50,837 bases of DNA from positions 1 through 50,837 of the forward strand of contig JBJHDM010000018.1 in NCBI GenBank assembly GCA_050486545.1, in the 5' to 3' direction. The position numbers were made by a program, and so were the translations under genes. The stretch is from DAOMNN01 sp050486545. GTDB taxonomy: Bacteria > Pseudomonadota > Gammaproteobacteria > Burkholderiales > Rhodocyclaceae. This document shows positions 6,707 through 15,877 of this stretch, piece by piece (the first letter of the stretch is position 1; every line of letters begins with the position of its first letter). The notes below the pieces were generated by a model. The model worked only from the letters and a program-made list of their open reading frames with translations. It made no database searches and had not been told where the DNA came from.

Positions 6707-9040
6707 ATGCGAATGTCAATCATCGGGTTTGCGCTCGGGGTGTGGTGGGTGCAGAGCCTGCCTTCCCTTCCGCATTCCCGATCGCTTCTTGCGGCCACGA
6801 TTGTACTGGCGATCGCCGCTATGCTCGCGATCCGTTTCCGTCTGCGCTGCCCGGTTCCGGCAGGACGCTTCGTTGCGATCGCAATCGCCGTGGGGGTCGG
6901 TTTCTCGTGGGCGGCCTGGCGGGCCGAATGGCGCCTGGCCGAACACTTGCCCATGCAGTGGGAGCAGCGCGACGTCGAAGTGGTCGGGGTGGTCGCCGAA
7001 CTGCCCCAGCCGCTGGATCGGGCGGTGCGCTTCGTGTTCGACGTGGAGACCTCCGAAGCACCGGTGCCGGCGCGCATCCAGCTTTCCTGGTATCCGCCGC
7101 GCAGGGGAGAGGGGGTGGTTCCCGAACTTCGCGCCGGGGAACGCTGGCGGCTCACCGTGCGCCTGCGCCGCCCCCACGGATTTGCCAATCCGCACGGCTT
7201 CGACTACGAGGCCTGGCTGCTCGAACGCAACGTGCGTGCGACCGGCTATGTCCGCGAGAGCGAGTCGAACGAGCGGCTTGCGACGTTCGTGCCGCGCCCC
7301 ATGCCGGCCGTGCACCGGGTACGCGGTCTGGTGCGCGAGCGCTTCGCCGAGCATCTGGCGGAGCGCAAGCACGCCGGTGTGCTGATCGCGCTGGCAATCG
7401 GGGACCAGCGGGCGATCGGTCGCGAGCATTGGGAGATCTTCCGTCGCACGGCGGTGGCGCATCTGGTCAGCATCTCCGGCCTGCACGTGTCCCTGGTCGC
7501 GTTGCTCGGAGCAGGCGTGGTCGGCTGGGCATGGCGCCGCACGCCGTGGCTGGCCTTGCGCGTACCGACGCGAAAGGCCGCAGCCGGGGCCGGGTTGCTG
7601 GCGGCAACGCTCTACGCGTTGCTGGCCGGTCTGGGGATTCCGACCCAGCGGGCCCTGTTGATGCTCGGCGTGGCCGCGGCGGCATTGATGAGCGGCCGGG
7701 AGACCTCGGGCAGCCGCGTGCTTGCGCTGGCACTGTTTGTGGTCCTCGTCTTCGATCCGTGGGCGGTGCTGTCGTCGGGGTTCTGGCTGTCGTTCGCAGC
7801 GGTCGGCATCATCCTCTTCGTCGTCGGAGGTCGCCGGCGAAACGTCGATGGCTGGCGGGCCGCCGTCCGGATCCAGCTTGCGATCACGCTTGCGACGGCA
7901 CCGGCCCTGCTGGTCCTGTTCAATGCCTTCTCGCTCGTCGCGCCGGTGGCCAATGCGGTCGCGATCCCGATGGTGAGCTTCCTGATCACTCCGCTGACCC
8001 TGGCGGCGATCGTGGTGCCGCATCCGGCCCTGCTGGAACTTGCCCACTGGCTGACCCACTGGATGATGCAGTGGCTCGAATGGCTCTCCTCACAACCGTT
8101 CGCGCTCTGGGAGCAGGCGTCCGTGCCGGCGATGCTCGTGCTCGTCGCCGTGGTCGGTGTGGCGTGGCTGCTGTTGCCGCGCGGTACGCCGGCTCGCCAT
8201 GCGGCGCTGCTGGCTGCGCTGCCGATGCTGTTGTGGGTGCCGGACCGTCCCGGCGAAGGCAGCTTCCGCCTCGCCGTACTGGATGTGGGCCAAGGGCTGG
8301 CCGTCCATGTGCAGACCGCCGCGCACGACCTCGTGTATGACACGGGACCGCCGTACGGTCCCGAGGCCGATGCGGGGAGCCGGGTCCTGTTGCCTTATCT
8401 TGCCGGATCGGGGGTACGGCGGATCGACCGGATCGTCGTGTCGCATGGCGACAGCGATCATGTCGGTGGAGCGGCATCGTTGATGCGGGGCGTTCCCGTC
8501 GGCGACCTGCTGCATGGTCTGGACGCCGGGCACGACCTGCTTCAAGGGGTGTCCGAACGCGCGTGCGCGGCGGGTGAGACCTGGCACTGGGACGGCGTCG
8601 TGTTCGAGGTACTGCATCCTTCGCCCGACGAGCCGGCATTCCCGAAACCCAACGATCGTTCCTGCGTGCTGCGGATTGCCGCGGCCGGCGGGTCGGTCCT
8701 GCTGACCGGCGACATCGAGGCAAGTGCCGAGCGGAGCCTCGTCTCGCGTGCGGGCGATCGCATCGCCAGTACACTGGTCGTCGCTCCGCATCATGGCAGC
8801 CGAACGTCTTCGTCGGCAGCGCTGGTCGATTCGGTCCGGGCCGACCACGTCGTCCATGCCGTCGGCAACCTGAACCCGTTCCGTCATCCGCATCCCGCGG
8901 TGTGGGCGCGGTGGGACGGGGCTGGCGCGCGGAACTGGCGCACCGATTCGCAAGGCGCGATTCTCGTCGAGGTCGGGCAGGAGGGTCTGCACATCGCGTC
9001 GCAACGTGCGCGCGCACCGCGATACTGGCACGGCCGGTGA
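6707..9040 (+). CDS. comEC: DNA uptake channel ComEC/Rec2
   Basis: Inner-membrane protein through which transforming single-stranded DNA enters the cytoplasm. The 777-residue product has the full three-part ComEC layout. First come two N-terminal helices and an OB-like soluble domain (about 1-210). The Competence-domain membrane core follows (about 220-500, starting with the HLVSISGLHVSLVA motif). A C-terminal metallo-beta-lactamase-like domain (about 520-777) completes it, with SHGDSDHVGG near residue 580 and TGDIEASAE further on. The HxDxDH metal motif is intact, so the nuclease-like domain may be active. ATG 6707 has no convincing Shine-Dalgarno sequence. A TTGTGG-N17-CATTAT promoter-like pair (6671-6699) would put transcription almost at the start codon. 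Met3 is an alternative start. Confidence 0.93.
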   Translation: MRMSIIGFALGVWWVQSLPSLPHSRSLLAATIVLAIAAMLAIRFRLRCPVPAGRFVAIAIAVGVGFSWAAWRAEWRLAEHLPMQWEQRDVEVVGVVAELPQPLDRAVRFVFDVETSEAPVPARIQLSWYPPRRGEGVVPELRAGERWRLTVRLRRPHGFANPHGFDYEAWLLERNVRATGYVRESESNERLATFVPRPMPAVHRVRGLVRERFAEHLAERKHAGVLIALAIGDQRAIGREHWEIFRRTAVAHLVSISGLHVSLVALLGAGVVGWAWRRTPWLALRVPTRKAAAGAGLLAATLYALLAGLGIPTQRALLMLGVAAAALMSGRETSGSRVLALALFVVLVFDPWAVLSSGFWLSFAAVGIILFVVGGRRRNVDGWRAAVRIQLAITLATAPALLVLFNAFSLVAPVANAVAIPMVSFLITPLTLAAIVVPHPALLELAHWLTHWMMQWLEWLSSQPFALWEQASVPAMLVLVAVVGVAWLLLPRGTPARHAALLAALPMLLWVPDRPGEGSFRLAVLDVGQGLAVHVQTAAHDLVYDTGPPYGPEADAGSRVLLPYLAGSGVRRIDRIVVSHGDSDHVGGAASLMRGVPVGDLLHGLDAGHDLLQGVSERACAAGETWHWDGVVFEVLHPSPDEPAFPKPNDRSCVLRIAAAGGSVLLTGDIEASAERSLVSRAGDRIASTLVVAPHHGSRTSSSAALVDSVRADHVVHAVGNLNPFRHPHPAVWARWDGAGARNWRTDSQGAILVEVGQEGLHIASQRARAPRYWHGR

Positions 9041-9135
9041 GACGTTCGGCTGGCGGCGTCGTGCTGCGACGGATCCGTCCCTGCGGACTACGGGTTACAC
9101 TCCGATCCGGTCTTCCTGGCTGCAAGGGTCATCGC

Positions 9136-10050
9136 ATGAGTTTTCTCGAAACGCTCCGAAACGTGTTCCAGCCACCTTCCCGCGTCCGCGAGCGATTCGA
9201 TGGACTGCGCGAGCGCTCCGTGCAGTGCATCGGCCCGCATGGCCTGCATCGCATGGCCTACACCGAATGGGGCGATCCGGACAATCCGCGCGTGCTGGTC
9301 TGTGCCCATGGGCTGACGCGCAACGGGCGGGACTTCGATGTCCTGGCCCAGGCCCTGAAGGACCGTTACCGCGTCGTCTGTCCCGACGTGGTCGGGCGCG
9401 GACGCAGCGACTGGCTCGGGGTGAAGACGGACTACGGCTTCCCGCTCTACGTTTCGGACATGGTGACGCTGATCGCCCGGCTGAACGTCGAGTCGGTCCA
9501 TTGGCTGGGGACGTCCATGGGCGGCATCATCGGCATGCTGCTGGCCGGACAGCCGCATTCGCCGATCCGTCGCCTGATCCTGAACGACGTCGGTCCGGTG
9601 ATCACGGCCGCTTCGCTGCGACGCATCGGCGAGTACGTGGGCCGGGCGCCCGTGTTCCCGACCATGGAGGCCGCCGAGGGCTGGATTCGCACGGTCAGCG
9701 CGCCCTTCGGCCCCTTGACCGACGAACAATGGCGCCACCTGACGTGCTATTCCGTGCGCCCGGTCGAAGGCGGTTTCGCGATGGTCTACGACCCGGGCAT
9801 CGGCGACGTATTCCGCAGCACGCCGATCGTGGGCGACGTCGACCTGTGGGATGCCTACCGCGCCGTAGGCTGTCCCACGCTGGCGATCCGGGGCATGGAA
9901 TCCGACCTGATCGAACACGAGGTCCTGCTTGAAATGGCCCGGACCGGGCCGCGTGCCCGGATCGAGGAGATCGCCGGCGTCGGGCACGCCCCGATGTTCA
10001 TGACGGCGGACCAGATCGCGCTGGTCCGGGATTTCCTGCTCGAGGGCTGA
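9136..10050 (+). CDS. Alpha/beta hydrolase
   Basis: 304-residue soluble hydrolase of the alpha/beta fold. The nucleophile elbow GTSMGG (Ser near 126) and oxyanion segment CAHGLTRNGRDFD are present. The catalytic His lies in GVGHAPMF (near 283), and an Asp in ESDLIEHE is a candidate acid. No signal peptide is visible, so it should be cytoplasmic. The family covers esterases, haloalkane dehalogenase-like and C-C hydrolases, and the substrate cannot be read from sequence. A TACACT -10-like hexamer lies about 35 bases before the ATG. The gene is convergent with the DUF2863 gene. Confidence 0.85.
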   Translation: MSFLETLRNVFQPPSRVRERFDGLRERSVQCIGPHGLHRMAYTEWGDPDNPRVLVCAHGLTRNGRDFDVLAQALKDRYRVVCPDVVGRGRSDWLGVKTDYGFPLYVSDMVTLIARLNVESVHWLGTSMGGIIGMLLAGQPHSPIRRLILNDVGPVITAASLRRIGEYVGRAPVFPTMEAAEGWIRTVSAPFGPLTDEQWRHLTCYSVRPVEGGFAMVYDPGIGDVFRSTPIVGDVDLWDAYRAVGCPTLAIRGMESDLIEHEVLLEMARTGPRARIEEIAGVGHAPMFMTADQIALVRDFLLEG

Positions 10051-10075
10051 AGCGCTCGGATTCCCGTTCCCCTGC

Positions 10076-11245
10076 TCAGTGCAGGTGGCGGGGGGTCTGG
10101 TCGGAATGTGTTTCCGGCATCTCCGCGTGGACCGCTTCGCCCTCTGCGGACGGATACATCGGAGCGCCGCAGTCGTCGCAGTACTCGAGCGGGAAGCGGT
10201 GGTCGAGGTTGACGATGTCGGTCACGCCGCAATCGCGCAGCACGGCTTCGATCTGAGACGGAATGTCGGTGTGCTCGTCCTCCGGTCCGAGCAGCGGCCA
10301 GACGACGCCATGCACGATGCCTTCGCGCTCGCGGATCGCGAAGCCGATGCGGTATTCCTCCAGGTCGCGTTCGTAGTAGGGCGCAATGATCGCGCGCAGG
10401 CTGGACGCCGGCGTTTCGAGTTCGGCCCCCAGGAAGGCGACCGATGCGCGGATCGAGTACGGACGGCTGCCGCGATCGGCCTGGCGGCTGCTCGCGAAGT
10501 AGGTTTCGGGCAGGACGACTTCGGTCGCACAGCCGGGCAGCAGCGGGGCGAGGCAGGCGCCGCCCTGGTTGCGCCAGCGCGTGAGCGATTGATCGCGGCT
10601 GCCCTCGGCCTCCTGCCAGGCGAACAGGGGCTGCCCCCGGGGCACGGCGACCGCCGCCAGGAGATAGCGGGTGTCGGACAGGAAGTGCGCCGTTTCAGGC
10701 ATGTTCGTGGTTTCGATGTGAAGGTCCTTGCCCGCCATGGCTGCACGACCGAGTGCCGTGGTGAACTCGGCGGTCGCGCAGTAGCCCTGCGGCAGCTGAT
10801 CCGGGCTGAACAGGAAGTCGGCCAAGGCCAGCTTCGCGTCACGGGCCAGCACGTGAGCCTGGAGGTGTACGCGCAGGTTCGAACGGACCGCAGGCGGGAT
10901 CGTGTGGGTCGGGATGCGAAAGCGCGACCAGGCCAGGATCGGCGCACCGAGGAGCAGGATGTCGTGATCGGGGGACACCCCCGGTGCCGTTTCGGCCCGT
11001 GATTCGATGAAATCGGCCAGTTCCTCGTAGGCGCGTGCGTCGGTTCCGTGGACCTGGTCGAGTGCGCTGTTCAGCGTCTCCTCGTCGCTTTCCTGGAGCA
11101 GGGCGTCGATGGCCGCACAGAGCTTGTCTTCCCAGTGACGGTCTTCCGCCCGGCTTCCCGATTCGGCCAGGCCCGTGGCCAGCCAGATCAGGTGTTCGGC
11201 CTCGCGGGCCAGTCCGCCGCGACGTTTCAGACGGGGTCGTTTCAT
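10076..11245 (-). CDS. DUF2863 family protein
   Basis: 389-residue protein of the DUF2863 family, found mainly in betaproteobacteria and without known function. No signal peptide or membrane helix is seen. The start MKRPRLKRRGGLAREAEHLI is strongly basic. The C-terminus carries a CDDCGAPMYPS motif (Cys356, Cys359) resembling half of a zinc ribbon, followed by a polar, His-rich tail. The start at 11245 has AAGAGG eight bases upstream. The gene lies 47 bases downstream of ppsR on the same strand, so the two may be co-transcribed. An extended upstream reading frame was rejected because it runs into ppsR. Confidence 0.82.
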   Translation of the reverse strand: MKRPRLKRRGGLAREAEHLIWLATGLAESGSRAEDRHWEDKLCAAIDALLQESDEETLNSALDQVHGTDARAYEELADFIESRAETAPGVSPDHDILLLGAPILAWSRFRIPTHTIPPAVRSNLRVHLQAHVLARDAKLALADFLFSPDQLPQGYCATAEFTTALGRAAMAGKDLHIETTNMPETAHFLSDTRYLLAAVAVPRGQPLFAWQEAEGSRDQSLTRWRNQGGACLAPLLPGCATEVVLPETYFASSRQADRGSRPYSIRASVAFLGAELETPASSLRAIIAPYYERDLEEYRIGFAIREREGIVHGVVWPLLGPEDEHTDIPSQIEAVLRDCGVTDIVNLDHRFPLEYCDDCGAPMYPSAEGEAVHAEMPETHSDQTPRHLH

Positions 11246-11292
11246 CGTTGAACCTCTTGAGGGGAGTGCGGGGCGCCTCGTGCGCCGGTTCT

Positions 11293-12126
11293 TCAGTATC
11301 CCGGCTGGTTCAGCCGGATCGCTTGCATGATGGTAGCCGAGATCTCTTCGATCGACTTGGCCGTGGAGTCCAGCCATGGAATGTTTTCACGTCGCATCAG
11401 CTTCTGGGCCGCGTCGATCTCGTACCGGCAGTTCTCTATCGAGGCGTAGCGGCTGTTGGCCCTGCGTTCCTCGCGGATCTGGGACAGGCGTTCGGGGGCG
11501 ATCGTCAGGCCGAAGAGCTTGCTGCGGTGGTGGTGCAGTTCGCCCGGGAGCTTGTTGCGTTCGAAATCCTCGGGGATCAGCGGATAGTTGGCCGCCTTGA
11601 CGCCGAACTGCATGGCCAGGTACAGGCTGGTGGGCGTCTTGCCGGAGCGGGACACGCCGACCAGGATCACGTCGGCGTCGGCGAGTTCGCCGTTCGACGA
11701 GACGCCGTCATCGTGGGCCATGGCGAAGTTGATCGCCTCGATGCGCGCCATGTAGTTGCGGCTTTCGGCCACCCCGTGGGAACGTCCGACGGCGTGGCTG
11801 GAGCGCATCGCGAGTTCGCTCTCGAGCGGTCCGATGAATTGCTCGAACAGATCGATGAACAAGGCGTCGGCCTGTCTCAGCCCGGCGACCGCCTCGGGGT
11901 TGACCAGCGTCGTAAACACGATCGGACGGACCCCGTCGCGGGCCCCGGCTTCGCGGATCTGGCGGGCGCAGTCCAGGGCCTTGGGCACGTCGTCGACGAA
12001 CGGGATCCGGAGCTGACGGAAGCGTGCTTCCGGAAACTGCGTGAGCAGGCTGTGTCCGAGGGTTTCGGCGGTGATGGCGGTGCCGTCGGAAATATAGAAA
12101 GCGGTGCGCAGGGGAGGTAAGCTCAT
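11293..12126 (-). CDS. ppsR: PEP synthase regulatory protein (bifunctional kinase/pyrophosphorylase)
   Basis: Regulator that inactivates PEP synthase by ADP-dependent threonine phosphorylation and reactivates it by phosphate-dependent removal. The 277 residues match the E. coli PpsR length exactly. The protein starts with the family sequence RTAFYISDGTAITAETLGHSLL. It carries a P-loop-like GVSRSGKTPTSLYLA (about 150-165) and ends with a conserved SIEEISATIMQAI helix. It is divergent from ppsA across 109 bases, so kinase and target share one regulatory region. A GTTTACCCGAATG string precedes the gene on its own strand. Confidence 0.95.
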   Translation of the reverse strand: MSLPPLRTAFYISDGTAITAETLGHSLLTQFPEARFRQLRIPFVDDVPKALDCARQIREAGARDGVRPIVFTTLVNPEAVAGLRQADALFIDLFEQFIGPLESELAMRSSHAVGRSHGVAESRNYMARIEAINFAMAHDDGVSSNGELADADVILVGVSRSGKTPTSLYLAMQFGVKAANYPLIPEDFERNKLPGELHHHRSKLFGLTIAPERLSQIREERRANSRYASIENCRYEIDAAQKLMRRENIPWLDSTAKSIEEISATIMQAIRLNQPGY

Positions 12127-12189
12127 GTCGGTCGCCGGGTAGCGGTCATTCGGGTAAACACTGTCGTGCGGCAAAGCAGCAAAACTCGT

Positions 12190-12235
12190 TAGAATCGCAT
12201 TTTGCTTTTTCCCCAATGTTTTCGGAAGGCCATTC
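12190..12235 (+). promoter_or_regulatory. ppsA -10 element and ribosome binding site
   Basis: A TAGAAT hexamer (12190-12195) is well placed as a -10 box, with no convincing -35. GGAAGG around 12224 sits correctly before the ATG at 12236. The shared ppsR/ppsA gap (12127-12235) shows no recognisable operator palindrome. Confidence 0.4.
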
Positions 12236-14602
12236 ATGACCCGTTACGTCATTCCTTTTTCCGAACTGCGCATGACCGATGTCGAGCAGGTCGGGGGCAA
12301 GAACGCCTCGCTGGGCGAGATGATCAGCCAGTTGCCGTCCAGTGTACGGGTTCCGGGTGGTTTTGCGACCACGGCCGAGGCCTATCGGGAGTTCCTCGCC
12401 CATGAAGGCCTCGCCGATCGCATCGAGGCGGCCCTGGCGACGCTTGACGTGGACGATGTGGTGAAGCTGGCCAGGACCGGGGCCGAGATCCGCCAGTGGA
12501 TCGTCGATACGCCGTTTCCGCCGCGGCTGGAGGAAGAGATCCACGCCGCCTACAACGCGTTGACCGCCGAAGGCGAAGGCAGTTTTGCGGTGCGCTCCTC
12601 GGCGACGGCGGAGGATCTGCCCGACGCCTCGTTCGCGGGACAGCAGGAGTCTTTTCTCAACATCCACGGCTACGAGAACATCCTTCACGCGATGAAGGAG
12701 GTCTTCGCCTCGCTCTATAACGACCGTGCGATCGCGTACCGGGTGCACAAGGGATTCATCCATGCCGAGGTGGCGCTGTCGGCCGGTGTCCAGCGCATGG
12801 TGCGTTCCGATACGGGCGCTTCGGGCGTCATGTTCACGATCGACACCGAATCGGGCTTCAAGGACGTTGTGTTCATCACGGCCTCGTACGGTCTGGGCGA
12901 AACCGTCGTCCAGGGTGCGGTCAATCCCGACGAATTCTACGTTCACAAGCCGACGCTCGCGTTGGGCAAGCCCGCCGTCGTTCGCCGCAACCTCGGATCG
13001 AAGCTGATCCGGATGGAGTTTGCCGATACGCGCGAAGCCGGCAAGTCGGTCCGGACCGTCGATGTCGCCGAGGCCGACCGCAACCGCTTCTCGCTGACCG
13101 ACGCCGATGTGCTCGAACTGGCCCGCTACGCGGTCGTGATCGAGCAGCATTACGGTCGTCCGATGGATATCGAGTGGGGCAAGGATGGCGAGGACGGCAA
13201 GCTCTACATCCTGCAGGCGCGGCCGGAGACGGTGAAATCCCAGACCTCGGGCCTGGTGATGGAGAAATTCCGCCTCAAGCAGTACGGCAAGGCGCTGACG
13301 CACGGGCGGGCGATCGGGCAGCGGATCGGGGTCGGCACGGTGCGCGTAGTGGCCAATGCGAGCGAGATGAACCGCGTCCAGGCCGGTGACGTGCTGGTGA
13401 CGGACATGACCGATCCGAACTGGGAGCCGGTCATGAAGCGCGCGAGCGCGATCGTCACGAACCGCGGCGGGCGCACCTGCCATGCGGCGATCATCGCCCG
13501 CGAACTGGGTATTCCGGCGATCGTCGGCTGCGGCAATGCGACCGAGGTGCTGAGCGAGGGCGATCTGGCCACGGTGTCGTGCGCGGAGGGCGATACGGGC
13601 TACGTCTATCGCGGCAAGCTCGACTACGAGATCGTCACCACCGACATGGGCAACCTGCCGGAGATTCCGGTGAAGGTGATGATGAACGTCGGCAATCCCG
13701 AGCTGGCCTTCGAGTTTGCGCAGATTCCCAGCGAAGGGGTCGGTCTCGCACGGCTGGAGTTCGTCATCAACAACATGATCGGCATCCATCCGAAGGCGAT
13801 TCTCGAGATCGGACAGGTTCCGGCCAGCCTGCGCGAGGAGATCACGCGCCGCTCGCGCGGCTACGCGACGCCGAAGGAGTTCTTCGTCGAGAAGCTCGTC
13901 GAGGGGATCGCCACGATTGCGGCGGCCTTCTATCCGAAACCCGTCATCGTCCGGATGTCGGACTTCAAGTCCAACGAGTACCGCAAGCTGCTCGGCGGCG
14001 AGATCTACGAGCCGGACGAAGAGAATCCGATGCTCGGCTTTCGTGGGGCGTCGCGCTACATCGCGCACAGCTTCCGTGACTGTTTCGAACTGGAATGCGC
14101 CGCGATGCGCAAGGTGCGCGACGAACTCGGTCTGACCAACGTCCAGATCATGATCCCGTTCGTGCGCAACCTGGAAGAGGCCGAAGGGGTGGTGGCGCTG
14201 CTGGCCGAACATGGCCTCAAGCGCGGCGAGAACGACCTGAAGCTGATCATGATGTGCGAGATCCCGTCGAATGCCTTGCTGGCGGAACAGTTCCTCGCGC
14301 ATTTCGACGGCTTCTCGATCGGCTCGAACGACCTGACCCAGCTGACCCTGGGTCTGGACCGGGATTCCGGACTGGTTGCCCACGCGTTCGACGAGCGGGA
14401 TCCGGCGGTCAAGCATCTGCTGTCCATGGCCATCGGGGCGGCCAACCGCCTCGGCAAGTACGTAGGCATCTGCGGGCAGGGGCCGTCGGATCACGCGGAC
14501 TTCGCCGAATGGCTGATGGATGAAGGAATCCAGACGATCTCCCTGAATCCGGATACGGTGGTCGATACCTGGCTGAAGCTCGGGGCACACGGCAAGGACT
14601 GA
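12236..14602 (+). CDS. ppsA: Phosphoenolpyruvate synthase
   Basis: Converts pyruvate, ATP and water to PEP, AMP and phosphate, the entry step of gluconeogenesis from three-carbon substrates. The 788-residue protein (E. coli 792) shows an N-terminal ATP-grasp domain with QVGGKNASLGEM and VRSSATAEDLPDASFAGQQ. The swivelling domain carries phospho-His416 in GGRTCHAAIIARELG, the region that PpsR also modifies. The C-terminal PEP-binding barrel has GSNDLTQLTLGLDRD and the catalytic Cys746 in GICGQGPSD. All key residues are present. It is divergent from its regulator ppsR and followed by a terminator hairpin. Confidence 0.97.
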   Translation: MTRYVIPFSELRMTDVEQVGGKNASLGEMISQLPSSVRVPGGFATTAEAYREFLAHEGLADRIEAALATLDVDDVVKLARTGAEIRQWIVDTPFPPRLEEEIHAAYNALTAEGEGSFAVRSSATAEDLPDASFAGQQESFLNIHGYENILHAMKEVFASLYNDRAIAYRVHKGFIHAEVALSAGVQRMVRSDTGASGVMFTIDTESGFKDVVFITASYGLGETVVQGAVNPDEFYVHKPTLALGKPAVVRRNLGSKLIRMEFADTREAGKSVRTVDVAEADRNRFSLTDADVLELARYAVVIEQHYGRPMDIEWGKDGEDGKLYILQARPETVKSQTSGLVMEKFRLKQYGKALTHGRAIGQRIGVGTVRVVANASEMNRVQAGDVLVTDMTDPNWEPVMKRASAIVTNRGGRTCHAAIIARELGIPAIVGCGNATEVLSEGDLATVSCAEGDTGYVYRGKLDYEIVTTDMGNLPEIPVKVMMNVGNPELAFEFAQIPSEGVGLARLEFVINNMIGIHPKAILEIGQVPASLREEITRRSRGYATPKEFFVEKLVEGIATIAAAFYPKPVIVRMSDFKSNEYRKLLGGEIYEPDEENPMLGFRGASRYIAHSFRDCFELECAAMRKVRDELGLTNVQIMIPFVRNLEEAEGVVALLAEHGLKRGENDLKLIMMCEIPSNALLAEQFLAHFDGFSIGSNDLTQLTLGLDRDSGLVAHAFDERDPAVKHLLSMAIGAANRLGKYVGICGQGPSDHADFAEWLMDEGIQTISLNPDTVVDTWLKLGAHGKD

Positions 14603-14622
14603 TTCGCCGGCATGGCAATCCA

Positions 14623-14652
14623 GCGGCGGCCTTCCGGGCCGCCGCGTTCGTT
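14623..14652 (+). terminator. Terminator hairpin after ppsA
   Basis: A perfect 9-bp stem GCGGCGGCC/GGCCGCCGC with a 5-base loop begins 21 bases after the ppsA stop and is followed by GTTCGTTT, a weak T tract. It is probably an intrinsic or partly Rho-assisted terminator. The remaining gap to 14869 holds the promoter below and a 16-codon minus-strand frame that I do not call. Confidence 0.65.
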
Positions 14653-14694
14653 TACGCGGGGATCTCGTTCCGCATCGTGACGTAGTTCACGCGC

Positions 14695-14725
14695 TTGCGC
14701 ATCTCTTCGCCTTTGGTGATAGACT
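14695..14725 (+). promoter_or_regulatory. Candidate promoter of the M23-bactofilin module
   Basis: TTGCGC (14695-14700) and an extended -10 TGATAGACT (14717-14725, hexamer TAGACT) are spaced by 19 bases. The implied leader is about 135 bases long and ends with GGGAGGGCGAGA before the ATG at 14870. Confidence 0.4.
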
Positions 14726-14869
14726 TGGCAAAATTTTGTTTCGGCGATTTGGTTTTCCCGCAATCGATCCGTATCGGATGACGGTAATCGAGGGGGCGCC
14801 AGGCGATGAAACGTGAATAGCGGCTTGCAGTTGCACTCGTGAGTCGACACACCATTCGGGAGGGCGAGA

Positions 14870-15874
14870 ATGGCGTTTGTCATTCTTTCCGCCGGAGCGT
14901 TGACCCGGTCGAAGCCACGCACCCTGAGCATGAAAGTGGCCTTGGGTTTCGTTCTGGCTGGCATGCTGGCGACGTTGGTCGGTGGGTTTGCGCTGGGCTA
15001 CGGGATGAGCGGCGAGCGCATGGTCGTCGTCCAATCCACCATTGAACCGCCCGTAGTCCTTGCGGTCCCTGAAGTGCCCGTTGCGGTCGAAGCCCCAACG
15101 AACAGCGAAAACCGTTACCTGATCGACCGTTTCGGCGAACTGTCGGGACGCATGATCCAGCTTGAAGCCGAGGCCCTCGAACTGGCCGCGCGCATCGGCG
15201 TGATCCAGGAGTTCGAATCCCGCATCAAGGCCGAGACCATCGAGAACCTGCCGAAGGGACGTGCGGCGAGGACGCCGCCGGGTGCGCCGAAGGGCGGCCC
15301 GTTGCTGCAACCGATCGATCCGCTGCAGCCGGTCATGCCGCGAGATCGGGCGACCCCTCCGAACGAAGACCTGACCGATGAGGTGTCGCGCCTGGAAGGC
15401 GACATCGAGCGGCTCGCGGACCTCATCGCCGAACTCGATCGCATCGCCACGTCGCTGAACCTCGCCCAGATGTTTTTCCCCGGGCGCTTGCCCGTCGATG
15501 GGGTCGCGATGTCCTCCAGCTTTGGCAACCGGGTTGACCCGATCACCCGGCGGCGTGCGTTCCATAGCGGCATCGATTTCACGGCGCCGCGCGGCACCCC
15601 GATCTACGCGAGTGGCGGCGGCCGGGTGATCTACGCCGGCTTTCGCAGCCAGTACGGAAATACCGTCGAGATCGATCACGGTGGCGGCGTGGCGACCCGC
15701 TACGCGCATGCATCGAAAGTGCTCGTGAAGGTGGGGCAGGTCGTCATGCCCGGGGAGAAGATCGCGCTGATCGGTTCGACCGGGCGATCGACCGGGCCGC
15801 ATCTTCATTTCGAGATTCTCAGGGACGGCCATTTCGTCGACCCGACCGTCTATCTGGCTCAACACCAGCAGTAG
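14870..15874 (+). CDS. Membrane-anchored M23 (LytM) metalloendopeptidase
   Basis: Predicted peptidoglycan endopeptidase. The 334-residue protein has one N-terminal membrane helix (about 23-45), a periplasmic linker with two coiled-coil stretches (about 85-115 and 165-200), and a C-terminal LytM domain (about 210-330). Zinc and catalytic residues are all present: His232 and Asp236 in HSGIDF, and His311/His313 in HLHFE. It should therefore be an active enzyme rather than an EnvC/NlpD-like activator. It is followed after three bases by a membrane coiled-coil gene and then a bactofilin, a layout suggesting cell-shape work. The Shine-Dalgarno sequence GGGAGGG is strong. Confidence 0.9.
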   Translation: MAFVILSAGALTRSKPRTLSMKVALGFVLAGMLATLVGGFALGYGMSGERMVVVQSTIEPPVVLAVPEVPVAVEAPTNSENRYLIDRFGELSGRMIQLEAEALELAARIGVIQEFESRIKAETIENLPKGRAARTPPGAPKGGPLLQPIDPLQPVMPRDRATPPNEDLTDEVSRLEGDIERLADLIAELDRIATSLNLAQMFFPGRLPVDGVAMSSSFGNRVDPITRRRAFHSGIDFTAPRGTPIYASGGGRVIYAGFRSQYGNTVEIDHGGGVATRYAHASKVLVKVGQVVMPGEKIALIGSTGRSTGPHLHFEILRDGHFVDPTVYLAQHQQ

Positions 15875-15877
15875 TTC

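Noticed and set aside
6671..6707. Leaderless comEC transcript from TTGTGG-N17-CATTAT
   Set aside because: The hexamers are mediocre, and an inferred start at the ATG is not enough to claim a leaderless gene.
3985..12160. Shared string CATTCGGGTAAAC before lolC (3985-3997) and in the ppsR/ppsA gap
   Set aside because: Two copies of a promoter-like 13-mer in 50 kb may be chance plus a common -10 shape. I see no regulatory link.
12146..14590. 814-codon open frame antisense to ppsA
   Set aside because: It is a shadow of the PEP synthase gene. Its translation has no domain-like pattern.
14652..14702. 16-codon minus-strand frame MRKRVNYVTMRNEIPA with a purine-rich upstream stretch
   Set aside because: It is too short to judge, the purine-rich stretch directly abuts the ATG, and no downstream gene would make it a leader peptide.
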